Source: Euglena gracilis
Lineage: Eukaryota > Euglenida > Euglenophyceae > Euglenales
Assembly (NCBI GenBank): GCA_039621445.1
Contig: CP154956.1
Location: 2,145,873-2,209,872, forward strand
Reading direction: 5' to 3'
DNA: 64,000 nt
Of the stretch, positions 1 through 48,977 are shown in pieces. The first letter of the stretch is position 1. Every line of letters begins with the position of its first letter. A program made the translations under genes and the position numbers. The notes beneath the pieces are model-generated. The model saw only the letters and a program-made list of their open reading frames with translations. It ran no database searches and had not been told where the DNA came from.

Positions 1-273
1 GCAACGGGGAATGTGGGAGACAAGGTTGTGAATAATCCATCCAGTGATCATAATGCATCCCCCCCCCTGTGTCCAACAAATGCCATTGTCCAACGAACAC
101 CCCCTCTTCGGACTGGAACATATATCAGTGATTTGCTTTTGTCAAACTCCCATGTCTAATGAACAGACCCTGCTCACTCCGCGGTTTGTGTCATTTTAGT
201 GTTCTATGGACATGAAGTGGTGTAGGGGGTAAAAAAGGTTCTTGGTTGGTTTGGTTGGTGGTTGTTAGATTTG
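1..273. other. No gene seen; flank of the microsatellite
   Basis: Contains a short piece of the TGTCCAAC / CCCCCC repeat family (around 60-180) and no coding signal. Confidence 0.6.
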
Positions 274-1207
274 TATGTATGGATGTATGTACGTACGCAC
301 GTACGTACGTATGGATGGATGGATGTATGCATGTTTGTACGTATGTATGTATGCATGCACGCATGCATGCATGTATGCATGTATGTATGTATGTATGTAC
401 GTATGTATGTATGTATGTATGTATGTATGTATGTATGTATGTATGTATGTATGTATGTATGTATGTATGTATGTATGTATGTATGTATGTATGTATGTAT
501 GCATGTATGTATGTATGTGTGTATGTGTGTATGTATGTATGTATGTATGTATGTATGTATGTATGTATGTATGTATGTATGTATGTATGTATGTATGTAT
601 GTATGTATGTATGTATGTATGTATGTATGTATGTATGTATGTGTGTGTATGTATGTATGTATGTCTGTATGTATGTATGTATGTATGTATGTATGTATGT
701 ATGTATGTATGTATGTATGTATGTATGTATGTATGTATGTATGTATGTATGTATGTATGTATGTATGTATGTATGTATGTATGTATGTATGTGTGTGTGT
801 GTATGTATGTATGTATGTATGTATGTATGTATGTATGTATGTATGTATGTATGTATGTATGTATGTATGTATGTATGTATGTATGTATGTATGTATGTAT
901 GTATGTATGTATGTATGTATGTATGTATGTATGCACGCATGCATGCATGTATGCATGTATGTATGTACGTATGTATGTATGTATGTATGTATGTATGTAT
1001 GTATGTATGTATGTATGTATGTATGTATGTATGTATGTATGTATGTATGTATGTATGTATGTATGTATGTATGTATGTATGTATGCATGTATGTATGTAT
1101 GTATGTGTGTATGTATGTATGTATGTATGTATGTATGTATGTATGTATGTATGTATGTATGTATGTATGTATGTATGTATGTATGTATGTATGTATGTAT
1201 GTATGTA
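274..1207. repeat. (ATGT)n microsatellite, about 930 bp
   Basis: Tetranucleotide ATGT/GTAT array with interruptions (GCATGCATGC, GTGTGTGT). All six frames appear open here only because the repeat lacks stop codons. Confidence 0.98.
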
Positions 1208-1473
1208 CAAGTCGGCGCTAGCTTCGCTACCCGCGTGAGCTTCGCTCGCCCCCCCCAAAAGCGTGGTGAGCCACGTCCTCACAATGCGGTCGCAATTTTC
1301 CCATCAATCTCCTTTTCAAGCCGAACGCAAAAGCCTTTCGAATTATGGATTTGCTTATGGTCAATTGCGATCATTTTGGCCCTGCAGCGCAATAAATCTC
1401 GGCCAGTGAGCACCCTTTTGAATCGGGTTGATGGGCAGTTTTCCCATTGGTTGAAACCCACTCTCCACTCGAT

Positions 1474-1613
1474 TTTTTGACCCCAAAATGGCCCCCGCGG
1501 CGAAAATTTTTCAAAGTCGGAAGGGACCCCGGGGGTACCACCAGTTCACCATACCTAGGTGTCTCGTCGAGTCCTGGGACCTATTCCATCATTTGTCCTC
1601 CTATCCTAATATA
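1474..1613. repeat. Left part of a dispersed duplication, copy 1
   Basis: TTTTTGACCCCAAAATGGCC to CCTAATATA. It matches 2,318-2,462 nearly base for base. In this copy the match is interrupted by the inverted-repeat element at 1,614-2,029 and then resumes. Confidence 0.9.
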
Positions 1614-2029
1614 CCCCCCCCCCTATGTCCAACGACCCCCCTATGTCCAATGACCCCCCCCCCCCGGTCAGAGGACACCTTTTCGGAGGTTTGACCAAAT
1701 TTTTGGTCCCGGCATGAAGCGCCGGGACGAAAAATTTTGCCCAAAAATTGGCCAAAAATTTGGCCAAAATGCCATTTTTGACACTTTTTGGACAAAAATT
1801 TGTCAAAATTGCCCCAAATTTTCGGCGCAAAGCGCCGGAAGGGAAAATTTGGGCATTTTTGGGTGGGTAGGGACCCGGGTACCCACCAACTTTCTTTTGA
1901 CCTCATGTCCAACGACCACCCCCCCCGGTCAGAGGACACCTTTTTGGTCACTACCCTATGTCCAACGACCACCCCCCCCCGGTCAGAGGACAGAGGTTAC
2001 CGGTCATTGGACATAGGGGGGGGAGGGGG
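1614..2029. mobile_element. TIR element, C-run family, inserted at a TA
   Basis: Bounded by TA plus CCCCCCCCCC-TATGTCCAACGACC and its inverse GGTCATTGGACATA-GGGGGG plus TA. It has no coding capacity. The interior holds an AT-rich part and two GGCGC...GCGCC palindromes. The empty target at 2,456-2,475 shows a TA duplication, as expected of Tc1/mariner-type non-autonomous elements. Related copies lie at 9,703-10,024, 31,615-32,203 and 35,051-35,402. Confidence 0.8.
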
Positions 2030-2317
2030 TAATATATTTTTGTTGTTTTTCGGGCCTGACAACGCACACAGAAAAAGTTATTCAAAAAGCAAAAAATTTT
2101 CGTTGTTGTTGTTGTTGTTGTTCATGTGTGTATTTATGTATTTTAGTGATGTATGCCCCTTTTTTGGACCTTCGACGGCCCGTATCTGGGCCAAGCCGGA
2201 CAGCCGGACCCCCGGGTCTCCACCAGTGGTTGGGGGGTCCCAGGGGCTTCAATTTTGCCTGGGGGGTGTTTTCTTCAATTCCCCACAGGTTTCGAGATTT
2301 TGGGAAAATCGATTTTT

Positions 2318-2533
2318 TTGACCCCAAAATGGCCCCCGCGGCGAAAATTTTTCAAAAAAAAAAAGTCGGAAGGGACCCCGGGGGTACCACCAGTTCACCA
2401 TACCTAGGTGTCTCGTCGAGTCCTGGGACCTATTCCATCATTTGTCCTCCTATCCTAATATAATACACTTTTGTTGTTTTCGGGGCCTGACAACGCACAC
2501 AGAAAAGTTATTCAAAAAATAAAAAAAATTTCG

Positions 2534-2610
<77 letters not shown>

Positions 2611-2640
2611 CATGTATGTATTTATGTAAGTGATGTATGT
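2318..2640. repeat. Dispersed duplication, copy 2 (uninterrupted)
   Basis: Carries the same left part, the intact TAATATAATACAC junction, the GCCTGACAACGCACACAG stretch and a TTG array followed by CATGTATGTATTTATGTA. Copy 1 has the same order at 1,474-1,613 plus 2,030-2,150. Confidence 0.88.
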
Positions 2641-2945
2641 ATGTATGTATGTATGTATGTATGTATGTATGTATGTATGTATGTATGTATGTATGTATGT
2701 ATGTGTGTGTGTATGTGTGTATGTGTGTATGTGTGTATGTACGTATGTATGTATGTATGTATGTATGTATGTATGTATGTATGTATGTATGTATGTATGT
2801 ATGTATGTATGTATGTATGTATGTATGTATGTATGTATGTATGTATGTATGTATGTATGTATGTATGTATGTATGTATGTATGTATGTGTATGTGTATGT
2901 GTGCATGTATGCATGTATGCATATATGCATGCATGTACGTATGTA
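2534..2945. repeat. (TTG)n then (ATGT)n microsatellites
   Basis: TTG array at 2,534-2,610 and ATGT array at about 2,631-2,945 with GTGTGT and GCATGC interruptions. Confidence 0.97.
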
Positions 2946-4192
2946 TGCATGTCTGAATATAAGTGTGTGTGCATGCAAAAATGCACGTATTTATATAATT
3001 TAGGTAATGGATTGATATGATCAATCCATTGCTGTCGACCACATTCAGGTGGGTAAGCAACCCCCTCCCCTGAGGGGGTCCTGGACTGATTGCAAAAAAA
3101 GGCTTGCCTCCTGTTGGAATTGGCCCCGATATAGGATCTAACAGGGTCCAAAGAATCGAAACTGCAATGATTCCCCAAAACCTGAATGTTGATATTCATT
3201 CAACTCACATGTGGAACGGGTGTGGAGCACATGACCCCCAGCCATTGCCTGGCTCGTACAGAATCGCCACCCCCCCCCCCGGGCGGAAAGTCGCAGGGTA
3301 CTGGTCCACCTGTCAGGTGCAGTTTCCGGGGTGGGAGCGGGGGTGTGCTTAGTCGGGTGCCTACCCCACGGGGGGGGGGGGTTGCTAGGCACCCAAGAGC
3401 ACCCTTCCGACCCCTCCCCCGCGGGGGAAGTAGGGCTTTGGGGGTGCCTGCCCATAGGAGGCACCCCCCTCCGACCCCGGAAAAGGGCATTTTCAATGAA
3501 AAATCTCTGGGTCCGCCCTGGACCCCTACACCCCCCCGGGGGGGATGCCTGCTAGGGGCAGGCACCCTATGGCACCCACCCACCCCCCTCCCCCCAGTCA
3601 GTAAGCACAAGCCTGCTGGGAGCGGGGGTGTCGGTTCCGGGCATCATTTCCGGCGTGCAATCGCTACCGTGGTGGCCGGTCCCATCCCCGCGTCGCCCCC
3701 AAGTCTCCCCACCCTCTCCTCCTCACTGGAGTCTCGGAGGCAGAGGGATCTGCCCACCGCCCCGTGGACCGCTGTGTGCTGTGCAGTACTCGGCACAGCC
3801 TCGACAGGGCCCTCCCCTGAAAATACCTGTGCCAAGGGGGGAGAATGCAAATACCCTTTTTGCTGTATGTTTTTTTTGTGTTTTTCCATTTTGCAATTTT
3901 TGCCGCGTCGCGTTCTTCGAGGTGTCGGTGGCATCCATCGCTGCTGTCAGTTGCCTGTTTTGGGGCATTGCTGTTTTTGGAGGAAACTCTGCTGCAGCAT
4001 GGCCGAATTTGCTCCGGAATTTGCATCGGCGGCTGGAACCAACCCCCCCCCCCAGGAGGGTGTCTCTGCTTTGGACAGGCACCCCATAGCGCAAGGCGCC
4101 CCCCTCCCAAGCCTGGATGTGGGTCTCGTTTTGGGTGGTAGTGTTTTGTCGAACACTGGCCAGGGGCCTGGAGGGGGAATTTGTCTCGGTCA
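2946..4192. other. No gene supported; GC-homopolymer-rich sequence
   Basis: Many C8-C12 and G8-G12 runs and open frames of Pro/Gly-rich composition without splice context. A GC-rich patch at 3,650-3,830 could hide an exon, but no family or phase support was found. Confidence 0.5.
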
Positions 4193-4547
4193 GGATACCA
4201 TTGCTTAACACCTGTCCCCCCCCCCGGTGGGGGGGGCTGACTGGTTTTTTCAGAGTGATTGACTGGGTTTCTGGCCAAGACCCCCGGGCGGTGGGGTAGC
4301 CAAAAATGAAAAGTGGCTGGCCTGGCGCCGAAAGAGCCCGAAATTTTTTGGAGTTTGAGACTTTTTTGGCAAAAGTTCATTGCCTCCTGAAGAGTGGTCG
4401 ATCTCCGGGGGGGGTTTTTAGTAAAGTGACTGACTGGTTTTTTTTTTTTTTTTTTTCGTGAAAGCGTGATTGGCTGGTTTTTTTCAGAGGGGAAAGCGCC
4501 CCCCCCCCCCCCCGTGGGGGGGGTCGCTAAGCAATGGTATGGCGGGG
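4193..4547. mobile_element. TIR element, family B
   Basis: Ends ATACCATTGCTTAACACC and its inverse GGTCGCTAAGCAATGGTAT. The interior has repeated GTGACTGACTGGTTTTT and a GGCGCC patch. A very similar copy with the same ends is at 46,163-46,500 and a diverged copy at about 29,608-29,982. Confidence 0.75.
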
Positions 4548-4879
4548 ATCCAAACCCGACTCCTCCGCAGCCGGAGGCACGACCGACCACCCCCTGTTTT
4601 CCGACCATCCCCTGGTCGGGGCGTGTCGGTAAGGTCGAACCCCCCCCCCCGTCAAGGTTGTAGGAGCCTAATCGGTGGGCTGGGGGCTGGGAAAAAGAAA
4701 CCTGTCCCATACAGAGTTTTTTTTAAGCTTCAATGACCCGAGGGGTGGGTGAGTGGGTCCCGGCCGAGCCCCCCCCCACCCCCCAGGGGGCCCCCCACGG
4801 GGTGGGGGGGTGGGTGGGTCCGGACCCCCCCGGGTCCTGAAAAAAACCTCTGCCCCTCCCTCCTGGATGGGGCAAAATT

Positions 4880-5019
4880 CGGTTCGGAGCCGCAACGAAG
4901 GGTTCGTGTTGAGTGCATACGGCAAATGGATAGTTTGTCCCGGGGAGGGAATGGCGATGGCGAACGGTGGTCTTGCCAGCGTCGGGGGACGCCCTGCCTG
5001 CAGAGTGCCCGTCCACGCA
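4880..5019 (+). CDS. Possible penultimate exon of the upstream gene
   Basis: The stretch ends in CCACGCA followed by a consensus GTGAGT donor at 5,020. In the open frame it reads through AYGKWIVCPGEGMAMANGG and ends on a codon boundary, matching the phase of the exon at 5,658. The start is uncertain because several AG sites lie at 4,885-4,935. No family is recognised. The support is the donor, the phase match and partial GC3 bias only. Confidence 0.22.
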
Positions 5020-5127
5020 GTGAGTGGGGCCCAGCGCTGAACAGGAAACTTGTCTGTGTGGTGGGTGGGGTGAGGGATTGATCACCAACTCCCCTCCCAG
5101 GCAGAAAACATTTTCGGTACCCCCCCC

Positions 5128-5336
5128 AGGAGACACCCATGCCCGAGAACCTGTCAGGGTCCCGCCCGGGAAACTGTCAGGGTCCCTGTTACCGGCCAGT
5201 CTGTCAGAGTACGCAGTTTTCATGGTCCCCGTACCGGCCAACCTGTCAGGGTCATTTTTCACCGATTTTCTCTTGAAATACTCTATGCGGGAAACTGTCA
5301 AAGTCCCCGGTACCAGCCAACCTGTCGGGTGACAAA
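5128..5336. repeat. Family E repeat (CTGTCAGG modules)
   Basis: Repeats of GAGAACCTGTCAGGGTCCCG, GGGAAACTGTCAGGGTCCC and TACCGGCCAACCTGTCAGG. The same modules occur at 26,664-26,790, 33,543-33,612, 38,585-38,740 and 19,785-19,850. Confidence 0.75.
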
Positions 5337-5657
5337 TTTGGAGGAGGGGGGTCAGGATTTTTTCCCCTGCGCAGTGCTTTGGTGGGTGAGGGAGGGGCAG
5401 GGGGTCGACCACCCCCCCAGGCCTTCCTGTACAGCCTTGGCCGTGCCTCGCCCCTCATAAGAGGTCATTTGGCCCCTCGTCCCGAGTGTCCCCCCACCCT
5501 CGCCCCCACCGCGCTCTCCGCGTCCGGTAGTCCCTTGGAAAGGGGTCCAGACGGGCCTCGCCTCCCAGGTTTGATTCTTGCTTTGACTTGTGCCTCCACG
5601 GCACAGCCACCCAGGGGGGGGGGGGTCCAGCCAGCCAGCACGGTGTTTTCCAAGCAG

Positions 5658-5849
5658 GCCTTCCGGGAGGCGCGGGAGCACCTGGTGGTCTGGCACGACA
5701 ACCGGGCGCCGCACCTGTTCATGGTCTGCAAATGTTGGCAGGAACAGATGGCCGTGTATCTGGGGGATCGACAGATCTTCGAAGACATGCAGCTGCCAGC
5801 CACCAGCTCCCAGTCCGGCTGCGGACCCCCCCCCCAGGCGCTAAAATAA
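5658..5849 (+). CDS. Terminal exon of an upstream, unidentified gene
   Basis: An open GC3-rich stretch follows a good acceptor (TTTTCCAAGCAG) and ends at TAA 5,847-5,849, about 63 residues, beginning AFREAREHLVVWHDNRAPHL. AATAAA (5,845-5,850) overlaps the stop codon and could be part of the 3' processing signal. The helical A-x-x-E-A-x-E-x-L pattern loosely recalls the helical tail behind the cyclase domain of the large downstream gene (43.8 kb). An upstream tandem relative is therefore conceivable, but this is inference. I cannot assign a function. A possible preceding exon ends at a GTGAGT donor at 5,020 in a compatible phase. Confidence 0.45.
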   Translation, partial: AFREAREHLVVWHDNRAPHLFMVCKCWQEQMAVYLGDRQIFEDMQLPATSSQSGCGPPPQALK

Positions 5850-6594
5850 AGTTGGGCCCAGGCTGTCCAGAAAACAGTCGGCGCAAACTGCCGACAACTT
5901 TAGGAAAAGGGGTGTCCAAAATTGCCAGAAATGGCATCTTTGGTTTTTTCACCTGATTTTTTTGACTGAAGAATCCATACCCAGCCGGAATTTTTGTTGC
6001 TTTTGGATACCACCCGGGTGGGTCCCCCTCACTAGCCCCCCCTGGACCCCCCCACCCGTGCAGGGGTGGGAATTGCAGCCAGGGGGTCTTGAGAAAACCC
6101 CTGCTCTGTGGAATGGCGCTCGGCGTTTGGTCTATCACCCAGAATCGTTTTTTTTTCTGTCATGGAGTCGTTTTGGCCCATGTCCCACGTTCCGCGTTCC
6201 GAGAAAGCTCTCACCGCATGGCACACCTTCTTGTTTTCCCCCCATATCCCCATTGCTTGTCCCCCCTCTGGCAAGCAGGTTTTCAAGCAGGCTTTCAAGG
6301 TCCGGAAGGGGGGGGGGGGGGGGGGGGCGGGGGATCAGGGTTCGATGTGAGGAGGGTGTCACTGATAAAGGTTGGGGGGGAGGTACCCAGACCCCCAAAA
6401 AGGTCAAGTCTTTCCTTTTGATGCAGCGGCCGGAGATTTTTGACTAATTTTGTCCAAACGTGCCGGAAATGGTTCACTTTGGCCGCGACTCTGTGGAGGA
6501 GGAGTGCCCCCCCCCCCCGCCCTTAAGTTGAATCCTGTGGGACGATCGGCCTGATTGGATACCCATCAAGCGTTTCCCCTTTTAAGGGAATGCC

Positions 6595-6690
6595 GAAAAT
6601 TTTGGACCAAAAAATTTTGGACACAAAAATTTGGACACAAAAATTTTGGACACAAAAACTTTGGGCACAAAAACTTTGGACACAAAATTG
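6595..6690. repeat. Tandem repeat TTTTGGACACAAAAA
   Basis: Five to six head-to-tail units of about 17 bp with small changes (TTTGGGCACAAAAAC). Confidence 0.85.
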
Positions 6691-6977
6691 CCCTTACCCA
6701 CCCGAGTTCCCCCTGGAGGGGCTCCCTGGGGTGTGTGGCTGGGTGCCAATACCCCAGGCTGGTGGGGTCCATTTTGGCGGCAGCCATTTTTTCCTGCAAG
6801 TCTGCCCCTGCAGTTTTGGGGCAGTGGGTACCCAGCTGCGACCTGTGGGACGTGTGGAAGCCTGGCAGCCGAATTTCAGGGCGGAATTTGTTTTTGTGCA
6901 AGCCGTGCACAAAGCCCCAAACACCCAAAACCAGGGGAAACAAAACGGTGGTGGCAGTCACGTTTCAGGGATTTAGC

Positions 6978-7190
6978 AGATGAAGAGGATAATGATGATG
7001 AAAAAGGAGGTTTGGGAGCTTCAAGGTTGAATTGAAGTATACAAATACATGACAGCAATCCGAAAAAGACAACAATTTACTGGTGGGACCCCAGGAGGGG
7101 TCCCAAAATTGAGATGTGAGAGCGGGGGGTTGTCTCTTCGGTGGCTGGTTTTGGTGTCTCGCACTGGATTGCGTTGTTGTTTTCCCGCGG
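6978..7190. repeat. Direct repeat, copy 1, upstream of the first exon
   Basis: GATGAAGAGGATAATGATGA through CAAGGTTGAATTGAAG, ACAAATACATGA and TGTCTCTTC to CTGGATTGCGTTGTT. It aligns with 8,070-8,275 with roughly one difference per ten bases. Confidence 0.88.
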
Positions 7191-7207
7191 CCGCCAACGG
7201 AGTCCAA

Positions 7208-44510
<37,303 letters not shown>

Positions 44511-44945
44511 GAAATATTTCTCGAAATTTTTTGAAGTTTCAGAAATTGCTGAAGGCTGATATGGTGAGATATTGATCCAAATCCCAGATCCAAATGCCCG
44601 AAAGTTCAATAGTAAACCCCAGAATTGGAAAAACAAAAGAAGCTCTCCTTTTCGGCACGAAGCGGATTTTTTTGCAAACAATTTCTCCCCCTTCTCTATC
44701 CCAGAGCATGGAGGGGTTCCAGGAAAAACAAACAGCAGGCACAATATCACGTCTAATCGAGGGCAAAAGCGTCCCGAGAAAAATGATTCGTGGATAAAGA
44801 ATTTACAAAAAAATGGATACTGCGCATTTGCACAGCACAACAGACACATTTTTTTCAGAATGAAGAAATAATGATGATGATGATGATGGTGACGATGACG
44901 ATGACGATGATGATGACGATGATGATGATGATGATAATGATGATG

Positions 44946-44981
<36 letters not shown>

Positions 44982-45048
44982 AATAATATTAATAATAATA
45001 ATAATAATTAACGAGAAGAAGAAGAAGAAGAAGAAGAAGAAGAAGAAG

Positions 45049-45081
<33 letters not shown>

Positions 45082-46160
45082 ATGCCTATTTTGTGGCTGA
45101 TTTGACATGTGACACCTGGTGTGGCCCAGAGTTGGCCTCTGGCCCTCCTTGCCCACTTGGCCTGATAGAGAGTTGGCACCCCCTCTGTTTTCACCAATTT
45201 GGCTGCACCACGCGTGGCACAACACCGTAATACCAACCCCCCAAGGTCCAGCCCAGCGCAGCGCACCTGGATGACAACAGGAAGCCACCGCTGTCGTGTC
45301 ATTAGTATAATGCGATCACAGGTTCCCATGCTTACCATTACCACTGCCATTACTGTTGCCATTACCATTACCTTTTACTGGCTTTCCATTTTGGTTGTCC
45401 CGTCTTTCTCCCCACCGCATCAGGGTTTTGATTTTCCGGAATTTCGCATCATTTTTTCTGTTTTTATGCTGCATCCCATCATTATTTGTTTTGGTTTTGA
45501 GGACATCCAACAGCTTTTTAGGTCAAACTCAATGAGAACTTCCAGCCAGTTACCAGCTTGGGGGTGGCTGTTCCAAAATGATCCACGGGCAACATCGGTG
45601 CCAGGTAAAAAAGGAAAATTTTAGCCCGCATATTCAGTGCAGGAGTTACCTGGGGGGGGGGGGGTCCGGAGCCAAAACAAGACACTGTCTCCAGAAAACC
45701 AGTCAATCTGGGGGGTCTGCAAATGGAAAATGCATTAGCACAAGAAAGATATTTTTTGAGCGAGTGAATATTTTTTTCAGAGTGGAGAATGGCCCTGGGT
45801 CAGTCGAATTTCTGGGGGGCTCCACCCTCCAGCCCTGAACCGGGTCTCCATTTGTATTTCCGCCACACAAATTTGCCCAATATTTGAATGTTGTGGATGT
45901 GGCTGGTGCTGTAGTCACCCCTCTGGCAATGGTGCCAGGCCATTTTCAAGCGCATTTTTCCGGGTCGGACCTCATGAAGACCCAAAACCGACCCCCTCCT
46001 CCCCTGACTGACAATGAATTTCCAGTTTTTTCACAATTTATCCTTTTTTTTTCTATTTCTGGCAGATGTACCTGAGGCTTCCCAGCTTTTTTCCCCAACC
46101 TTTTCTGGACCAAAGTGGGAACCACATTTGCTTCTGGAATGGGCTGAAATTTCAGGTGGT
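44511..46160. other. No gene seen; downstream of the receptor gene
   Basis: No clear polyadenylation signal in the first 300 bp. Contains the GAT/AAT/GAA microsatellite cluster and AT-rich unique DNA. Confidence 0.5.
44869..45078. repeat. GAT, AAT and GAA microsatellite cluster
   Basis: GAT units with GAC variants (44,869-44,981), AAT (44,982-45,008) and GAA (45,013-45,077). Confidence 0.97.
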
Positions 46161-46162
46161 GG

Positions 46163-46500
46163 CGACCATACCATTGCTTAACACCTGTCCTACCCCACCC
46201 CCGGGGGGGGGGGGGTGACTGACTGGGTTTTTTCAGAGTGACTGACTGTTTTTTTTTTTTTGGCACAGAGCCCCCCTGGTGGCTGGCCTGGCGCCGAAGG
46301 CGCCGGAAATTTTTTTGGATTTTTTGCCACTTTTTGGCAAAATTTCATTGCCTCCTGAAGAGTGACCGCTCCCGGGGGGGGGGGGGTAAAGTGACTGAGT
46401 GGTTTTTTCGGAAAAAGTGACTGATTGTTTTTTTTCAGGGTGGAAAGTGACCCCCCCTCCCCCCCCCCCCGGGGGGTCGCTAAGCAATGGTATGGTGGCG
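46163..46500. mobile_element. TIR element, family B, best preserved copy
   Basis: CGACCATACCATTGCTTAACACC and inverse GGTCGCTAAGCAATGGTATGG. The interior holds GTGACTGACTG modules and the GGCGCCGAAGGCGCC palindrome. Confidence 0.8.
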
Positions 46501-48939
46501 ACCCCACCCGGGGGGGGGGGGGGGGTTTGGAGTGCGCCGAGACCCCCTCCCCCCGGCGTTGGCCAAATTCAGCTTGTTCTGGAGACTTTCACCCCCAAGA
46601 ATGTTTTGGTTGCGTGCATTTCACTGTTCTTCATTGCTTTAAAACACAATCACATGGTCACAACCCTCCATGAATCCCGTTGCAAAGTGTAGCACCAGTA
46701 TGAGTAGGACCACCAGGAACCAACCCATCGCACACGGTTTGCCCCTCTTGCATTTGTCTCTCGTTGTTCCCATTTCCCAAGCAGGCTTTTGCCTGAGGGG
46801 GCGGAGAAGAAGCGCGGAAAATCAGCCATCTCAAAGTGCTCTGGGGAAAAAAAACCGACCTTTTGTATATCATGAGACCCCATAAATAACACGGTTGAAG
46901 TTAAAGTCAACCCTGGAAATACATTAAATAAGGGAAACATGGGGTTGCGTCAAATGGCAGCCTCATAAAAATGAAAAAACCCCCCGCCATTTAGACCGAC
47001 CCCCCGAAAAATCAGAAGAAATCCGTTTATACTGACCCCCTCTCTTGCGCACCAAGGTAAATTACAACAAAGCACAAGGAGGTCACAATAAATAAAAAGG
47101 CCCACTTTTTGGGCGAAATGTGAATAGATGGACTGTTGTTTATTGGGGTGACGACGAAACAGGAGAGAGGATGAATGCAAAATACCTCGTCCCTGCCCCC
47201 CCCCAGTCAGGCACCTTGACCCATTTATACTGACCCCCATTTATGCCGCCCCCCCCCCCTGGGATTTCAAGAAATGTAAAGTGACATGCCGACCCGTCAT
47301 TATAAATAAGGGGGGGGTTATGCCAAAGGGCATATTATTTTGCGTTTTCCGTTTTCATTTTTCGGTTTTCTCGATTTGTTTTTTGCGTGCTTCTGGGGAA
47401 AGGCTTGCTTGTTTCTCCTGTAATTTTTTCTGCTTTTGTTGGGAAATGTTGCAAATTAGATTCTGAATTACAAACCCGATTTTCCCGTGAGGCCCAAATT
47501 TTTATCATTTCCTTGTGCCGATGCAAAACATAACAGCATGTTTTGGGGTCTCAACATGTTCCCAATATTACAAAAATCAGGATTTTGCCTTTTGGTTGTT
47601 TAAAGCTATTTAAAATCGAATTTTCATTTTTTGTGTGGTTTTTGCTTTTCTTTCAGGTTCTTTATGTCTTCATTATATGTTGTTTAATTACAGGTTGTTT
47701 ATGTGGTATTACATCCCCCGGGGGGCTCGAAAGTAATTCACACCAGTTCTCAGGAGCATCCCTATTTTTTGTTGTCTTTCTTAAAAGTGGGAATATTATT
47801 AGGAATGGGGTAAGTGTTAGGATTTTAGGATTAAGGCCCAATTTCAGGCCTAAAATTCAGGTGAATTGTTTTGCCCATTTTGTGCGTTTTACAGGGGGCC
47901 AGGGCATAGCGTAAGGAAATTTGGCCCCACCCCCAGACGGAGGGGGGAGGGTCCAGCCAGCCAGCAGCTTTTTTTCCAGCCCCGGTCCCTCCTCCCCCCC
48001 CCAACAAGTTTAATTTTATTTTTCAGCCCCCCAAGGGCAGCTGGACAGTAATGAATTTTTCCCTTTCGGGATGCAAAATGGGCGAAAATGGGTCGGAAAG
48101 GGGCTGGCCAGGGCAAATTTGGGGTCCAAAAAATCGATTTTATTTTTGCACAATTGGCAGTATTTTTGGACATTTTCGCTATTTCGATTTTTTTGGTACC
48201 CAGTTTGACCCCGTGTCAGGCCCAGTTCAAGCCCAGGACCCCTTCGGGGGGGGGGGGGGGCATCAGCCAGGAGCTTTTCAGCCAGCCCAAATCCTTTAGC
48301 CTCTGAGCTGGACCTCCCCCCGAGGGTCGTTAAAAAATGCCCTGTCGGGGACCAATCATAAGACAGGGTTGTTTGCAGGCCCTGTGTCGTGCCAGCGGGA
48401 CCTCCCCTCAATTTAGTCTTCTCCCCCCCGCCACGAATGACAACCAATGTAACAATACTCAATGAAAGCCGGCGAGAATCGGCCCCAGGGGTTGGACACA
48501 AGGACGGTCCCGCTGGACGGGGGGTCCGACCCCCCTCACCTCCCCTTGTGTCGAACCCCGACCGGCCCTGCAGGGGGTCCACGACTTGAACTGAAGTCCC
48601 GTGGCTTGTTTCGGAGGGGGTCCGGGGCAGGCGGTGTTTTAGTCGGGCGCCGACCCCACCCCGGGGGGGGGGGGGGGCCTGCCTGGGCAGGCACTCATAG
48701 GCACTCCGCACCCCCCCTCCCCCCCCCGGGGTTGGTAAAAAAACAGCCTGGTCCGGGAACGGCTGCGAGTCGCCGCGTGTCCCCCGGGCAGCGGACCACC
48801 CAGCCCACAGACAGGACCGGGGTCGGGGCCAGGGCCTGGCTGCCGCCCCCCCTTCTTTGCCCGCCAACGTGCCGGCAGCCTGCCATTGCTTGGTGACGCC
48901 CCCCCCCCACTTTGGGGTGACTGGAACGGGAGTTTTCGC

Positions 48940-48977
<38 letters not shown>

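Larger units (their letters stand above)
5850..7207. other. Intergenic stretch between the upstream exon and the receptor gene
   Basis: No exon seen. Holds a G run at 6,308-6,327, a 17-bp tandem repeat at about 6,595-6,690 and the repeated segment 6,978-7,190 directly before the candidate first exon. No TATA box or other core promoter element could be supported. Confidence 0.5.

Noticed and set aside
191-1480. Long open frames in all six frames with Tyr-Ile-His-Thr or Met-Tyr-Val-Cys repeats
   Set aside because: They are translations of the ATGT microsatellite, which contains no stop codons. The same applies to 2,450-3,199.
3650-3830. GC-rich open stretch as an exon
   Set aside because: No recognisable motif, and no acceptor-donor pair with a phase partner.
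48380-48900. GC-rich patches after family D-like ends as exons of another gene
   Set aside because: Frames are Pro/Gly-rich without motifs. The analogy with the receptor exons is suggestive only.
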